DNA from: Leptothermofonsia sp049200465
Lineage (GTDB): Bacteria > Cyanobacteriota > Cyanobacteriia > Leptolyngbyales > Leptolyngbyaceae
Assembly (NCBI RefSeq): GCF_049200465.1
Contig: NZ_CP120836.1
Location: 3,348,001-3,412,000, forward strand
Direction: 5' to 3'
DNA length: 64,000 bases
In this document: in pieces, positions 56,644 through 64,000 of the stretch
Numbering within the stretch: the first letter of the stretch is position 1
Layout of the letters: the number at the start of each line of letters is the position of its first letter
Notes under the pieces: generated by a model
What the model was told of the DNA's origin: nothing
Database searches by the model: none
Seen by the model: only the letters and a program-made list of their open reading frames with translations
Translations under genes and position numbers: made by a program

Positions 56644-56768
56644 CTAGTGGGTCATTTGCCTCGAATATAGCCATTTTTGAGATGGAGCCATTTTTGAGAT
56701 GGCTGACTAAGCGGCCACTTTGGCTTCGGTAGACAAGTAATGGCTACAACCTAGCAAGTGACCCACTA
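56644..56768 (+). repeat. inverted-repeat element family E
   Basis: CTAGTGGGTCATTTGC at 56644 and GCAAGTGACCCACTAG at 56753-56768 are inverted with one mismatch. Between them AGCCATTTTTGAGATGG occurs twice in tandem. No coding sequence is present; it looks like a MITE of about 125 bp. Confidence 0.6.
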
Positions 56769-57322
56769 GTGGCTACGAACTGTATCCAGTGCTACGGCTG
56801 AAAGAGAGAGTCAGGGGAGTCAAGGAGACTATTGCGAAGTCAGGTTGGGAGCATGAAAGACAGCCATCGTAGGCCAGGTTGGTGCCAGCATAACCCAGAC
56901 CGATTCAAAATGATGGATCAGTTCTTTTTACCAGAAAATCACTCTAAAAGGCTTTGCACAAAAGGCTCTGCATCACTGGTTTTGGCAGTTAAGCGTTCTA
57001 GCTATTAATCATTGCCCATTGCTCATGCTACGCATAGCGAGACGCTCATTTATTCAGCGCAATTGCTCGTACTAATTTTTCAGGAGCTAAAAGAATGAGA
57101 TAAAGTACGTATTTATACTAACTTAATCAAATTAAAGCAGTATAAACACGTATTCTTTACTAACTCTAAGCTAGGATCTTACTGAGATTTAGCGTGTAAT
57201 GAAATTTACTTTACGGATTGCTCCGTAATTTCCCTGGCTCCCCTCTGGTCAGGATAGCTTCTCATGGCTGTGCAAACTCAACCAATCAGATCTGTGATGC
57301 CCTTTATCAGAAGGAAAATTCT

Positions 57323-58141
57323 ATGAAAGTAACGTTTGGGATTGCCCAGAGGTTGATTCAACTTGTGGCTCCTGTTGTTGCAAGTTCAGCAGTTGCAATT
57401 TCTCCTGCTCAAGCGGTAACCTTTTCGTTTTCTGGAAGTCAAGTTAATTTGTTTGACTTCAATGCAGTGTCTACCGCTGCTGAGACATTCACTGACACAG
57501 ATACCGTTGCCATCGCACCAGACGGTGTTGTTAACACCAATGCCGATGCTGATGCTAATTTTGTTTTTGAGCCACCTGGTGTCTTCAACTTTTCCGTTAG
57601 CCAGGGATCGGGGGCAGGGCAGGAATATTCGGGCCTTGCACAAAGTGAAGCGAATGTAGTTGGGCGCTTTTTTGTTGAAAATGAGTTTGCGTTCAACTTT
57701 ACCGCACTATTAGACCTGAGAACTGAGATTGATAATTCGTCCTTTGAAAGTGCAACCGCAGGAGGTGGATTGTTTTTTCAACTTTTTGATACAACGGATG
57801 AGAACAATCCCAGGCTGCTTGACCTGTTTTTTGTAGCTGGTCAGATCAATACCCCTGGCAATGACGATTTTCTGGATTTCCAAACAAGTCCGAATATTAC
57901 CCTATCTTCGAACTCCATCTTTAACTCCTCTTTTGGCGGAAACAGTGAATCTGCTTTTGCACAGGTTGAAGGTTCCTACCGTCGTCGTTTTCAGGATTCG
58001 CTTTTTATTACCCTGGTTGAAGGAAAAGGAAATCAGGCAACAGTTGCAGCAGTTCCAGAGCCAACCACAATTTTTGCGATCGCACTCAGTGGTGCTGCTG
58101 GTGCAGTGTTAAAGCTCCGTCGCCGTTCTTCTTCTAACTGA
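57323..58141 (+). CDS. PEP-CTERM-sorted exported protein
   Basis: From ATG 57323, after AGAAGGA, the 272-aa protein has a signal peptide (LIQLVAPVVASSAVAISPAQA, cleavage after AQA). A beta-rich, Asp/Asn/Ser-rich body follows, and the C-terminal sorting tail VPEPTTIFAIALSGAAG, then LKLRRRSS. PEP-CTERM tails are cleaved by exosortase and mark extracellular matrix or surface proteins. The body has no recognised domain. No exosortase gene is in the window. Confidence 0.85.
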   Translation: MKVTFGIAQRLIQLVAPVVASSAVAISPAQAVTFSFSGSQVNLFDFNAVSTAAETFTDTDTVAIAPDGVVNTNADADANFVFEPPGVFNFSVSQGSGAGQEYSGLAQSEANVVGRFFVENEFAFNFTALLDLRTEIDNSSFESATAGGGLFFQLFDTTDENNPRLLDLFFVAGQINTPGNDDFLDFQTSPNITLSSNSIFNSSFGGNSESAFAQVEGSYRRRFQDSLFITLVEGKGNQATVAAVPEPTTIFAIALSGAAGAVLKLRRRSSSN

Positions 58142-58157
58142 TCTCCCGCTCTTAGCT

Positions 58158-58358
58158 CTAACCATCCGAATGAGCAGTGCTGCTAGAACTGCTGGCACTA
58201 GAGGCAACAGTTGTGCTGTCTGAAGCTGCGCTGACGGTAACAGACTGGTGAATGACGCTACAAGTATTGCCAGAAGTGATTACCTCGCTTCTGGCTTCTG
58301 CGATCGCCCGACCATCTGCCGAAACAATTCGTTGTTCCAGAACTTTTGAGTAGCGCAT
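58158..58358 (-). CDS. 66-aa Ser-rich small protein
   Basis: Starting at ATG 58358, 9 bases after AAGGAAG, the protein opens MRYSKVLEQRIVSADG and has one Cys (NTCSVIHQ). It ends in a Ser-rich run (TVASSASSSSSTAHSDG). It has no signal peptide and no Gly-Gly leader. The family is not recognised. It lies last in a run of same-strand genes after the secreted Ser-rich protein (gap 59 bp). Confidence 0.55.
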   Translation of the reverse strand: MRYSKVLEQRIVSADGRAIAEARSEVITSGNTCSVIHQSVTVSAASDSTTVASSASSSSSTAHSDG

Positions 58359-58417
58359 ACTTGACTTCCTTAATCGAATCATTTGCTCAAATTATTCAAC
58401 TCGCACCCATCGAGTAC

Positions 58418-59182
58418 CTAATCTTCAGGAACATACCGTAGACCCAGACCAGGAAATACTCGACTGGGCAATCCAACAACTCGATAGGGACCTGAGGTGA
58501 CAGCAGGCGGCGAGATTGGTTTAGCAAAAGATTGGATAAATGTGGCTGGAGATGAAGAACTTGCAGGTACTGTCACCAAGCCATTTTCGACAACATTGGG
58601 AGTTCCATTGACCGATAAAGAGAGTGGGACGGTCGGTAAAGCAATGGATGGCGGATTCTGTAAAGTATTCAAGGTTGAAATTGCAGTTGTAGGGTTTTCT
58701 GGTCCCGGATTTCCACTATTTTGAATGGTATTGAAAGATGGAATAGTCAATGGAACAGGCTGCGCTGTACTTGATGTGTTGGCTGTAATGTTCACCAGGT
58801 TAGGCCCAGTCGTTGAGGCAGTAGCCGTAGCACTGGCACTGGCAGAGGTTGCTCCAGGCGTAAACACGGTTTTGTTACTACTGGTTGTTCCGGCAGGAGA
58901 AGTCACGGTAGCACCGCTGCTGGCACCCGCACCGCTATTATTGACAAACGTACTGGAATAACTGCTGCTGCTAACATTTCCACCTGCATCAGGGACACCA
59001 GAATGTGAAATCGGAACACGGATAATGGTCAAGCCATGGGGGCTTTGAATGAACCTGGCAGGGGCAGGATTGGCATTGGCAGAATGGGCGATCGCCGTTC
59101 CCCAGAGCACGACCAAACTCGAATAGACCGCATATTGAGCCAGGAATGGACGAACTGGCAGCAAATGAGTTTTCTTTATCAT
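58418..59182 (-). CDS. secreted Ser/Thr/Ala-rich low-complexity protein
   Basis: The 254-aa protein from ATG 59182 has a signal peptide (YAVYSSLVVLWGTAIAHSANA, likely cleavage before NPAPAR). The mature chain has alternating small residues (SSSSYSSTF, TSASASATATASTTG) and Pro/Asn-rich spacers, ending in a more conserved-looking PYRVVGLPSRVFPGLGLRYVPED. Such composition fits an extracellular fibre or sheath protein. No domain is recognised. It follows the PpiC-like gene by 59 bp. Confidence 0.6.
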   Translation of the reverse strand: MIKKTHLLPVRPFLAQYAVYSSLVVLWGTAIAHSANANPAPARFIQSPHGLTIIRVPISHSGVPDAGGNVSSSSYSSTFVNNSGAGASSGATVTSPAGTTSSNKTVFTPGATSASASATATASTTGPNLVNITANTSSTAQPVPLTIPSFNTIQNSGNPGPENPTTAISTLNTLQNPPSIALPTVPLSLSVNGTPNVVENGLVTVPASSSSPATFIQSFAKPISPPAVTSGPYRVVGLPSRVFPGLGLRYVPED

Positions 59183-59241
59183 GAGCAAAACCCTTCTGTA
59201 ATAACTGGCACAGGAAGTAACGAAATACAGAAAAACTTGTA

Positions 59242-60033
59242 TTAAAGGTCTGATTCAGAACTCTGACTATTAATTAGGAAATTAAGCTCATTCTCAAGCC
59301 ATTCCTTAAACAACTGGCCAACAATTTGCTGGTGAATTTCGGGCGTTAATCTCGCTTCAATAAACTCCTCAACCCGAAGAAGCTCATACCCCTGCTCAGA
59401 GGCAAAGGGTCCCAAAACTTGACCAATCCTGGCCCCAAAAACAACGGCAGCAATTTCAGGTTTCAAACCCCACCGATGAAACCTTCCCTCATATCCGCAC
59501 ATCAGCCTCCGTTGGGGATCAATATCATACAAATGAGCAACTTCGTAGAAACTGATTTCGTTCTCCTCAATTTGATAAAACAGTTCTTGAGCAACTGGCT
59601 CATAAGGAACAACAATGCGGTAAAGTACAATCTGTTCAAAATCAAGTCGATTTTCAGCAAAATATCGCTCAACTTCGTTGCCAAAAATTCGTTCAGCTAA
59701 TGCCTGGGCTAATAGGCGATCGCGAATTCCTGCCTCCCAGTCCTCCGCTGTAATCATCTGCTCGTCAAGCCAAGCCAGGGTATCACTTGCGCGCTCCAGT
59801 CGTTTCTGCCGGCGTAAGCAATCTGCCTCTGCCTGGATTGCATCGGCAGTAACAACAACTCCCCGCTCTTGAGCAGCTTGTTCTATGACTCTCTGATAGA
59901 AAATCTTTTGGCAAATATCTCTCAAAGAAATACTTTTCCTTAAGAAATAAATAATTTCCTCTGGATCGACATCGATCCCCGAAAAACTAATCATTCTATC
60001 CCGAATTTGATAAGGCTCAATCAATCTGGTCAT
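59242..60033 (-). CDS. SurA/PpiC-type peptidyl-prolyl isomerase
   Basis: The 263-aa protein has an N-terminal helical chaperone region like SurA and a C-terminal parvulin-type region around SFYEVAHLYDIDPQRRLMCGYEGRFHRWGLKPEIAAVVFGARIGQVLGPFAS, where the parvulin GGxLGxxxxGxmxpxFexaaf block is recognisable but diverged. There is no signal peptide, so it is likely cytoplasmic, as in the PpiC proteins found beside cyanobacterial peptide export genes. It is the first gene of a likely operon that reads into the secreted Ser-rich protein. Confidence 0.7.
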   Translation of the reverse strand: MTRLIEPYQIRDRMISFSGIDVDPEEIIYFLRKSISLRDICQKIFYQRVIEQAAQERGVVVTADAIQAEADCLRRQKRLERASDTLAWLDEQMITAEDWEAGIRDRLLAQALAERIFGNEVERYFAENRLDFEQIVLYRIVVPYEPVAQELFYQIEENEISFYEVAHLYDIDPQRRLMCGYEGRFHRWGLKPEIAAVVFGARIGQVLGPFASEQGYELLRVEEFIEARLTPEIHQQIVGQLFKEWLENELNFLINSQSSESDL

Positions 60034-60419
60034 GATGAGAAGACTGATACATATTTACCCGGTGAGCAATAGTACTTACAACAGTTTTTTCAATGAATGC
60101 CAAAGCAGATTGTTACCGTAGTAAAGAAACACTAGAAGCTCTGCTTGGCGGGCTAAACTTTTGACAATCCTGAAAATTCATAGAGTGGGTTGACAAAGCG
60201 CAACCTATGCCGATGTTAGTTTTGTGACTCAAACCAACCTGCAATTCAAAGAATTATTGTCAACCAGCTATAAACCTTGCTGATTATCTAGTTTCTAGTC
60301 ACAACTTCGCTTTACTGTTTCTATCAATGACTAAAACTCATTAAATTCGGATTTTTTCCATTGCGCCTGGACCATAACCGCAAGATTACAATTGGTAAAA
60401 CACCCTTCATTTTGTATTT
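60034..60419. other. spacer between PpiC-like gene and peptide genes
   Basis: No gene is recognised here. It should contain the promoter of the PpiC-like operon, but no box or repeat can be assigned. Confidence 0.4.
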
Positions 60420-60740
60420 CTATAAAAGGCTGACCGAAGTCGATAAATAGTAGGAAATTCCACTTTCTCCTGCAGTGGTTGCAGCCGTAGCCATGGCAGC
60501 AATCCCATAACCACCGCTACTAGAAGTGGCAGCAGAACTTGCTGTTACCGCTGTTCCAGGCTGTAAATTAGCGAGTACTCCAGGTTGCAAGTTAGTCCCA
60601 AGTGAGTTCCCAAGCCCTAAATTTTCGAGCGGTAAAGTAGCAGAACCAAGAAGAATTACTATTCCACCCTTAAGGTTACTCCTCTCATGGTTTTTGAGAC
60701 TTTGAAAGAAATCTAAATCGTTGACAAGTAATGAAGCCAT
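60420..60740 (-). CDS. double-glycine-leader peptide P5 (106 aa)
   Basis: ATG 60740 follows GGAGATGGTACT. The leader reads MASLLVNDLDFFQSLKNHER... and ends LKGG at residues 23-26, resembling peptides exported and cleaved by C39-peptidase ABC transporters. The tail is Leu/Gly-rich with two LQPG repeats and then Ala/Ser/Thr-rich (TAVTASSAATSSSGGYG). Its leader groups with P3 (VNDLxFFxS). It has no similarity to known bacteriocins that I can see. The function is unknown. Confidence 0.65.
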   Translation of the reverse strand: MASLLVNDLDFFQSLKNHERSNLKGGIVILLGSATLPLENLGLGNSLGTNLQPGVLANLQPGTAVTASSAATSSSGGYGIAAMATAATTAGESGISYYLSTSVSLL

Positions 60741-60761
60741 AGTACCATCTCCTAAATAAAT

Positions 60762-60817
60762 AAAAACCGCTGAAAGTATCACCATCTTTTATTGATATTA
60801 AACTTTCAGCGGTTTTT
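60762..60817 (-). terminator. strong hairpin terminator between P1 and P5
   Basis: A perfect 16-bp stem, AAAAACCGCTGAAAGT with ACTTTCAGCGGTTTTT, encloses a 24-base loop. On the minus strand it ends in TTTTT and lies downstream of P1 and upstream of P5. Confidence 0.8.
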
Positions 60818-60895
60818 CTGTGTCAAATTCTCAATCTGTAATACAGATCAATCTGTGATACAGAATCTCAAACTACTAGCAGTAGGAATTTGCCA

Positions 60896-61108
60896 TTAGT
60901 TATAGTTGAACTGGCCAACGTATGCAACATTGTAAGCAGTTGACTTTGCGTATGCATCATCGTAGAAGGCTTTAGCTTCTGCCTTAGAGTAGGCATACTG
61001 CTCAATGTTGCTGTAGTTAGACTGGTAAACCTTCTTGAAGAAATAGCCACCTTGAATATCGGTGGTCTCGGACAGAGTTTCCAAGTAGCTCAAGTCAGAA
61101 ATAACCAT
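60896..61108 (-). CDS. double-glycine-leader peptide P1 (70 aa)
   Basis: ATG 61108 follows AAGGAGAGAAGC. The leader MVISDLSYLETLSETTDI ends Q-G-G at residues 19-21. The tail of about 49 residues is rich in Tyr, Phe, Asn and Ala (FFKKVYQSNYSNIEQYAYS; AYVGQFNYN). The aromatic/Asn content is unlike its paralogues, although the leader is nearly shared with P2 and P4. A palindrome, TGCCAAATTGGCA, lies 88 bp upstream of the start. Confidence 0.7.
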   Translation of the reverse strand: MVISDLSYLETLSETTDIQGGYFFKKVYQSNYSNIEQYAYSKAEAKAFYDDAYAKSTAYNVAYVGQFNYN

Positions 61109-61196
61109 TGCTTCTCTCCTTTAAGTAAGGTTGGTTAGAATGAACAACTGAATGCAGTTGTCATTAGAAATATAGTGAGTTAACCAATGTGAATGT

Positions 61197-61209
61197 TGCC
61201 AAATTGGCA
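61197..61209 (-). promoter_or_regulatory. palindromic operator candidate upstream of P1
   Basis: TGCCAAATTGGCA is a 13-bp palindrome 88 bp upstream of the P1 start codon. The sequence GTTGCCAA-N-TTGGCAGATA is repeated at 62870 upstream of P4. Confidence 0.5.
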
Positions 61210-61281
61210 GATAAATCAACAGATTTTTCCTAACAGTCTGTCTCTATCTATACCAATAGTTTTATAAAAACCAGATCATCC

Positions 61282-61585
61282 ATAGCAATCCTATCTGGAT
61301 TGTGAAAAGCGTTCCCTTGTGGGAAAGTCTTTTCGCAATTCTTTTTTTCACAATTGATTCAGGACTGCTATAGCGATCCTTCTTGAAATTTGAACGGGGG
61401 CAGGGGGGAACCCCTGGCTGGGGGCTTTGCCCCCACTCCCTCTCTAATTCCAATGTCCTAACGCACCCGCGTAGAGCTAAGTAGCTAGACGCAATTAAAT
61501 TAAGGATAGTTTCGGGGGTGAAACCCCCTGCCTGGAGGCGCAGCCCTCACTCCCCCCTTGACAATTAATGATGACTACCTACTTA
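61282..61585. repeat. tandem array of repeat families C, B and A
   Basis: C (61282-61372) has the ends ATAGCAATCCTA and AGGACTGCTAT around a GGATTGTGAAAAG hairpin. B (61368-61479) has the core AACCCCTGGCTGGGGGCTTT and ends GTAGAGCTA. A (61478-61585) has TAAGTAGCTAGACGCAATT to GACTACCTACTTA. Each meets or overlaps the next by a few bases, which suggests repeat insertion into repeat. Confidence 0.6.
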
Positions 61586-61683
61586 TAACTAACAGCCAGT
61601 AGCTGTCGCCCATTTTCATTCGTGACGCTGTATGCAGCTTATGGTGGCTACTTAACTTACAAAAATCCAGTTAATTCTACAAA

Positions 61684-61735
61684 AAACTACCAGGAGTTTA
61701 GTGGTTCCTGTAACCCCCTATGCTCCTGGCAGTTT
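61684..61735 (-). terminator. hairpin downstream of P2
   Basis: AAACTACCAGGAG and CTCCTGGCAGTTT pair with one mismatch around a 26-base loop, followed on the minus strand by a T-run. It lies after the P2 stop. Confidence 0.65.
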
Positions 61736-61758
61736 CTGACTTGATTCTAACGATCCGG

Positions 61759-61959
61759 TTAGATACGAATCCCCTTATAAAAAAGATCGCTAGCAGCATC
61801 GGCTTCCGCACGGGCATTGCCAAAGAAGGCAAGAGATTTTGCAAGGGCAAGAGACTTTTGTTTGCCAGTGAGAATATTGATTTGAGCACTAACTCCGCCC
61901 TGTATGATGTAGGGCGACTCAGAAATTACTTCCAAGTACATTAAGTCAGAAATGATCAT
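61759..61959 (-). CDS. double-glycine-leader peptide P2 (66 aa)
   Basis: ATG 61959 is preferred because it aligns the leader MIISDLMYLEVISESPYI...QGG (GG at 21-22) with P1 and P4; GAGGGGAAAGC lies upstream. The tail, about 44 residues, is Ala/Lys-rich (KQKSLALAKSLAFFGNARAEADAASDLFYKGIRI) and likely helical. The function is unknown. Confidence 0.65.
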   Translation of the reverse strand: MIISDLMYLEVISESPYIIQGGVSAQINILTGKQKSLALAKSLAFFGNARAEADAASDLFYKGIRI

Positions 61960-62172
61960 CAGCTTTCCCCTCAAATTAAAACAATTTTCCGGTCGTAATC
62001 AATGCATTTCATTTCAGAAACGCTCACTTTTGTGGCTTGCCAGTGAAGGAGTAGCACAGATACTCTTTCATTCCAAGATAAATTCTTGAAATGACGACCC
62101 ATTTTGACATTAGTGATGCCTATCACTAAACTTCTAAGAGAATCAAATACCCTAATAGAGTGGGTAAAACTT

Positions 62173-62439
62173 TTATGCTCTGGCTCGTGCAATCACAATT
62201 GTGCTCCCTCCAACCGAGGCAGCAGCAGCAGCAGCGGCAGCAGCACTACCAACCGCAACGATATCGATTCTGAATCCATTTTCAAGATCACCAGATATCC
62301 TTTGCTGGGCAACCAAACGAGTGTCAATGTCTGTTTGCAGAGCAGTAGAAATTCTAGGAGCGATCGCCCCTCCTTTTACCTGGTCACGAAAAATAGCTGA
62401 TTCAAAAAAATTGAGATCATTGATGACTAATTGACCCAT
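62173..62439 (-). CDS. double-glycine-leader peptide P3 (88 aa)
   Basis: ATG 62439 follows GGAGAAATATC. The leader MGQLVINDLNFFESAIFRDQ ends VKGG at residues 21-24. The tail has a charged middle (DTRLVAQQRISGDLENGF) and ends in a nine-Ala run and SVGGSTIVIARARA. The leader subtype matches P5. The Ala run is encoded by GC-rich GCN codons and may vary in length. Confidence 0.65.
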   Translation of the reverse strand: MGQLVINDLNFFESAIFRDQVKGGAIAPRISTALQTDIDTRLVAQQRISGDLENGFRIDIVAVGSAAAAAAAAASVGGSTIVIARARA

Positions 62440-62480
62440 GATATTTCTCCTGGTAAAAACATGTTGCAATTAAAGAAGGG

Positions 62481-62520
62481 AAATCGCTGAAAGACTTTAT
62501 ACTTTTACTTTCAGCGATTT
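62481..62520 (-). terminator. hairpin terminator between P4 and P3
   Basis: AAATCGCTGAAAG and CTTTCAGCGATTT form a perfect 13-bp stem followed by T-rich sequence. The stem core CGCTGAAAG is shared with the hairpin between P1 and P5. Confidence 0.75.
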
Positions 62521-62555
62521 TTGTCCTTCCATTACTTCAAATCAGCATGCACTTA

Positions 62556-62783
62556 CTAACCTACTGCAGTTGCAGAAGACGCCGATGTAGAACTAGCAAA
62601 TAAACCAGCAACAGCTTGTGTATCAGTGTAAGTGTAAGATTGGGCTTTGAAACCGATCGCGGTTGAAGTTGCAATCGCATCTGCCTTAGCGACAGGAACA
62701 AAAGGTTTTTTCCACCAACCAGCACCAACAATGTTGGATTTTTCAGAAGCGGTTTCCAGATAATTCAAGTCGGCAATAATCAT
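62556..62783 (-). CDS. leader peptide P4 (75 aa) with Gly-Ala-Gly at the expected cleavage site
   Basis: ATG 62783 follows GAGGGAAAAACAC. The leader MIIADLNYLETASEKSNI matches P1 and P2, but the site reads V-G-A-G (residues 19-22) followed by WWKKPF, so cleavage may be altered. The tail is Ala/Ser/Thr-rich (KADAIATSTAIGF, FASSTSASSATAVG). A TGCCAACTTGGCA palindrome lies 86 bp upstream, as for P1. Confidence 0.68.
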   Translation of the reverse strand: MIIADLNYLETASEKSNIVGAGWWKKPFVPVAKADAIATSTAIGFKAQSYTYTDTQAVAGLFASSTSASSATAVG

Positions 62784-62869
62784 GTGTTTTTCCCTCAAAG
62801 TGATTCTTTGGATTTGACAACTCTTGATAGTTGACAAATGTAATTTAGCCAGAATCAAAAGAGTGAGGT

Positions 62870-62882
62870 TGCCAACTTGGCA
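62870..62882 (-). promoter_or_regulatory. palindromic operator candidate upstream of P4
   Basis: TGCCAACTTGGCA is identical to the P1 palindrome apart from its centre, and the following GATA is also shared on the plus strand. It lies 86 bp upstream of the P4 start. Confidence 0.5.
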
Positions 62883-63028
62883 GATATTAAAAACTAGAGT
62901 GAGTAGTTTTTTCTGAAATTCACAATTAATCTAAGCAATATAAAGCTTATATGAAGTTGCATCAAAATATAGCTTTACGCGGGGTACGTTAGGACATTGG
63001 AATTAAAGAGAAAGATAAAAAGAAATAA

Positions 63029-63065
63029 AAAAAGATCGCTTTCTAAATTGGAAAGCGATCTTTTT
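63029..63065 (-). terminator. rRNA operon terminator
   Basis: AAAAAGATCGCTTTC and GAAAGCGATCTTTTT form a perfect 15-bp stem with a 7-base loop just downstream of 5S rRNA on the minus strand. Confidence 0.88.
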
Positions 63066-63075
63066 AACACAATTA

Positions 63076-63193
63076 CCCTGGCATCGAGCTATTTTTGCGG
63101 GACGCAGCCGTCCAACTATCTTCGCCGCAGATGCGTTTCACACCTCAGTTCGGGATGGATGAGGGTGGTGCCACACCGCCATAGACACCAGGA
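63076..63193 (-). rRNA. 5S ribosomal RNA
   Basis: On the minus strand the sequence starts TCCTGGTGTCTATGGCGG, contains ATCCCGAACTGAGGTG, and ends in a 3' strand complementary to the 5' end (CTCGATGCCAGGG). Length is about 118 nt, normal for cyanobacteria. It is downstream of 23S in the same operon. Confidence 0.92.
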
Positions 63194-63384
63194 AAGCTTT
63201 GGAATGAGGGGAGCGAGTCAGGACGGGGAGACCGAATCATCAGACTCAGGCGTTATCCTGACCCCTTTCCCCCTCAGAACCCTGAAGGCTGCATAGTAAC
63301 TTGTCATATTAATCAGGATGATTCGCTCAGAGCAAGCACTGTGACCGGCTCTCCTGAGACTTCACCCCCAACCCAATGAATGTG

Positions 63385-64000
<616 letters not shown>

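Noticed and set aside
60420..62783. CRISPR array or Nif11/microviridin precursor cluster
   Set aside because: There are no regular direct repeats with spacers, and the leaders lack the helical Nif11 pattern and the PFFARFL motif of microviridins.

Overview
The window is a piece of a cyanobacterial chromosome. It carries psaA-psaB and psaD for photosystem I, a thylakoid CAAD-domain protein, a DICT-domain histidine kinase, several small proteins known mainly from cyanobacteria (DUF1824, DUF4168, DUF6335-like, Asr1405/Asl0597-like), and very frequent GCGATCGC (HIP1) palindromes. The gene set and the many short interspersed repeats would suit a filamentous, Leptolyngbya-like strain, but that placement is inference.

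Layout. 1-5.8 kb is decaying accessory DNA: a UDP-glucuronate epimerase, an IS4-family element inactivated by a stop codon and a frameshift, a broken GT4 glycosyltransferase, and an EamA transporter with an in-frame TGA. 5.8-15 kb holds an AraC-Ogt DNA-repair fusion, a gyrase A-type subunit, a CheY-like regulator and surface or membrane proteins. 15.5-20 kb is psaA-psaB with a clear terminator. 20-31.5 kb holds a pentapeptide protein, a PEP-synthase-like enzyme, a histidine kinase, psaD, a ComFB-type protein convergent with a REC-GGDEF-EAL protein, a CAAD protein and a 2Fe-2S protein. 32-54 kb holds a UvrD-like helicase, a relic of an Ig-like adhesin, an alpha-oxoamine synthase divergent from a fatty acid hydroxylase with an Mpo1-like gene nearby, an amidohydrolase, a DevC/DevA ABC pair, nanE, a CNNM/CorC protein, RusA, HPF, gyrB and miaA. 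54-58 kb holds an integral membrane glycosyltransferase and a PEP-CTERM protein.

The most unusual region is 58.1-62.8 kb, all on the minus strand. Five small genes encode 66-106 aa proteins with a shared short leader (core I-x-D-L-x-[YF]-[LF], usually ending in Gly-Gly) followed by completely different Ala/Ser- or aromatic-rich tails. Several are separated by strong hairpins. Two have the same 13-bp palindrome at nearly the same distance upstream of the start codon. Next to them lies a likely operon of a SurA/PpiC-type prolyl isomerase, a secreted Ser/Thr/Ala-rich protein and a 66-aa Ser-rich protein. This looks like a multi-precursor secreted-peptide system; its transporter/protease is not in the window. 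The window ends in the 5S and 23S genes of an rRNA operon read on the minus strand.

At least five families of short palindromic or inverted-repeat elements are scattered through the spacers. Some have touched genes: an 80-bp MITE-like element supplies the last codons and stop of the gyrase A gene, and a second family ends on the ATG of the DUF1824 gene. Spacer-type sequence also appears to have been absorbed in frame into miaA and the gyrase A gene. A roughly 67-nt hairpin-containing motif occurs upstream of two unrelated genes and is a candidate regulatory RNA.
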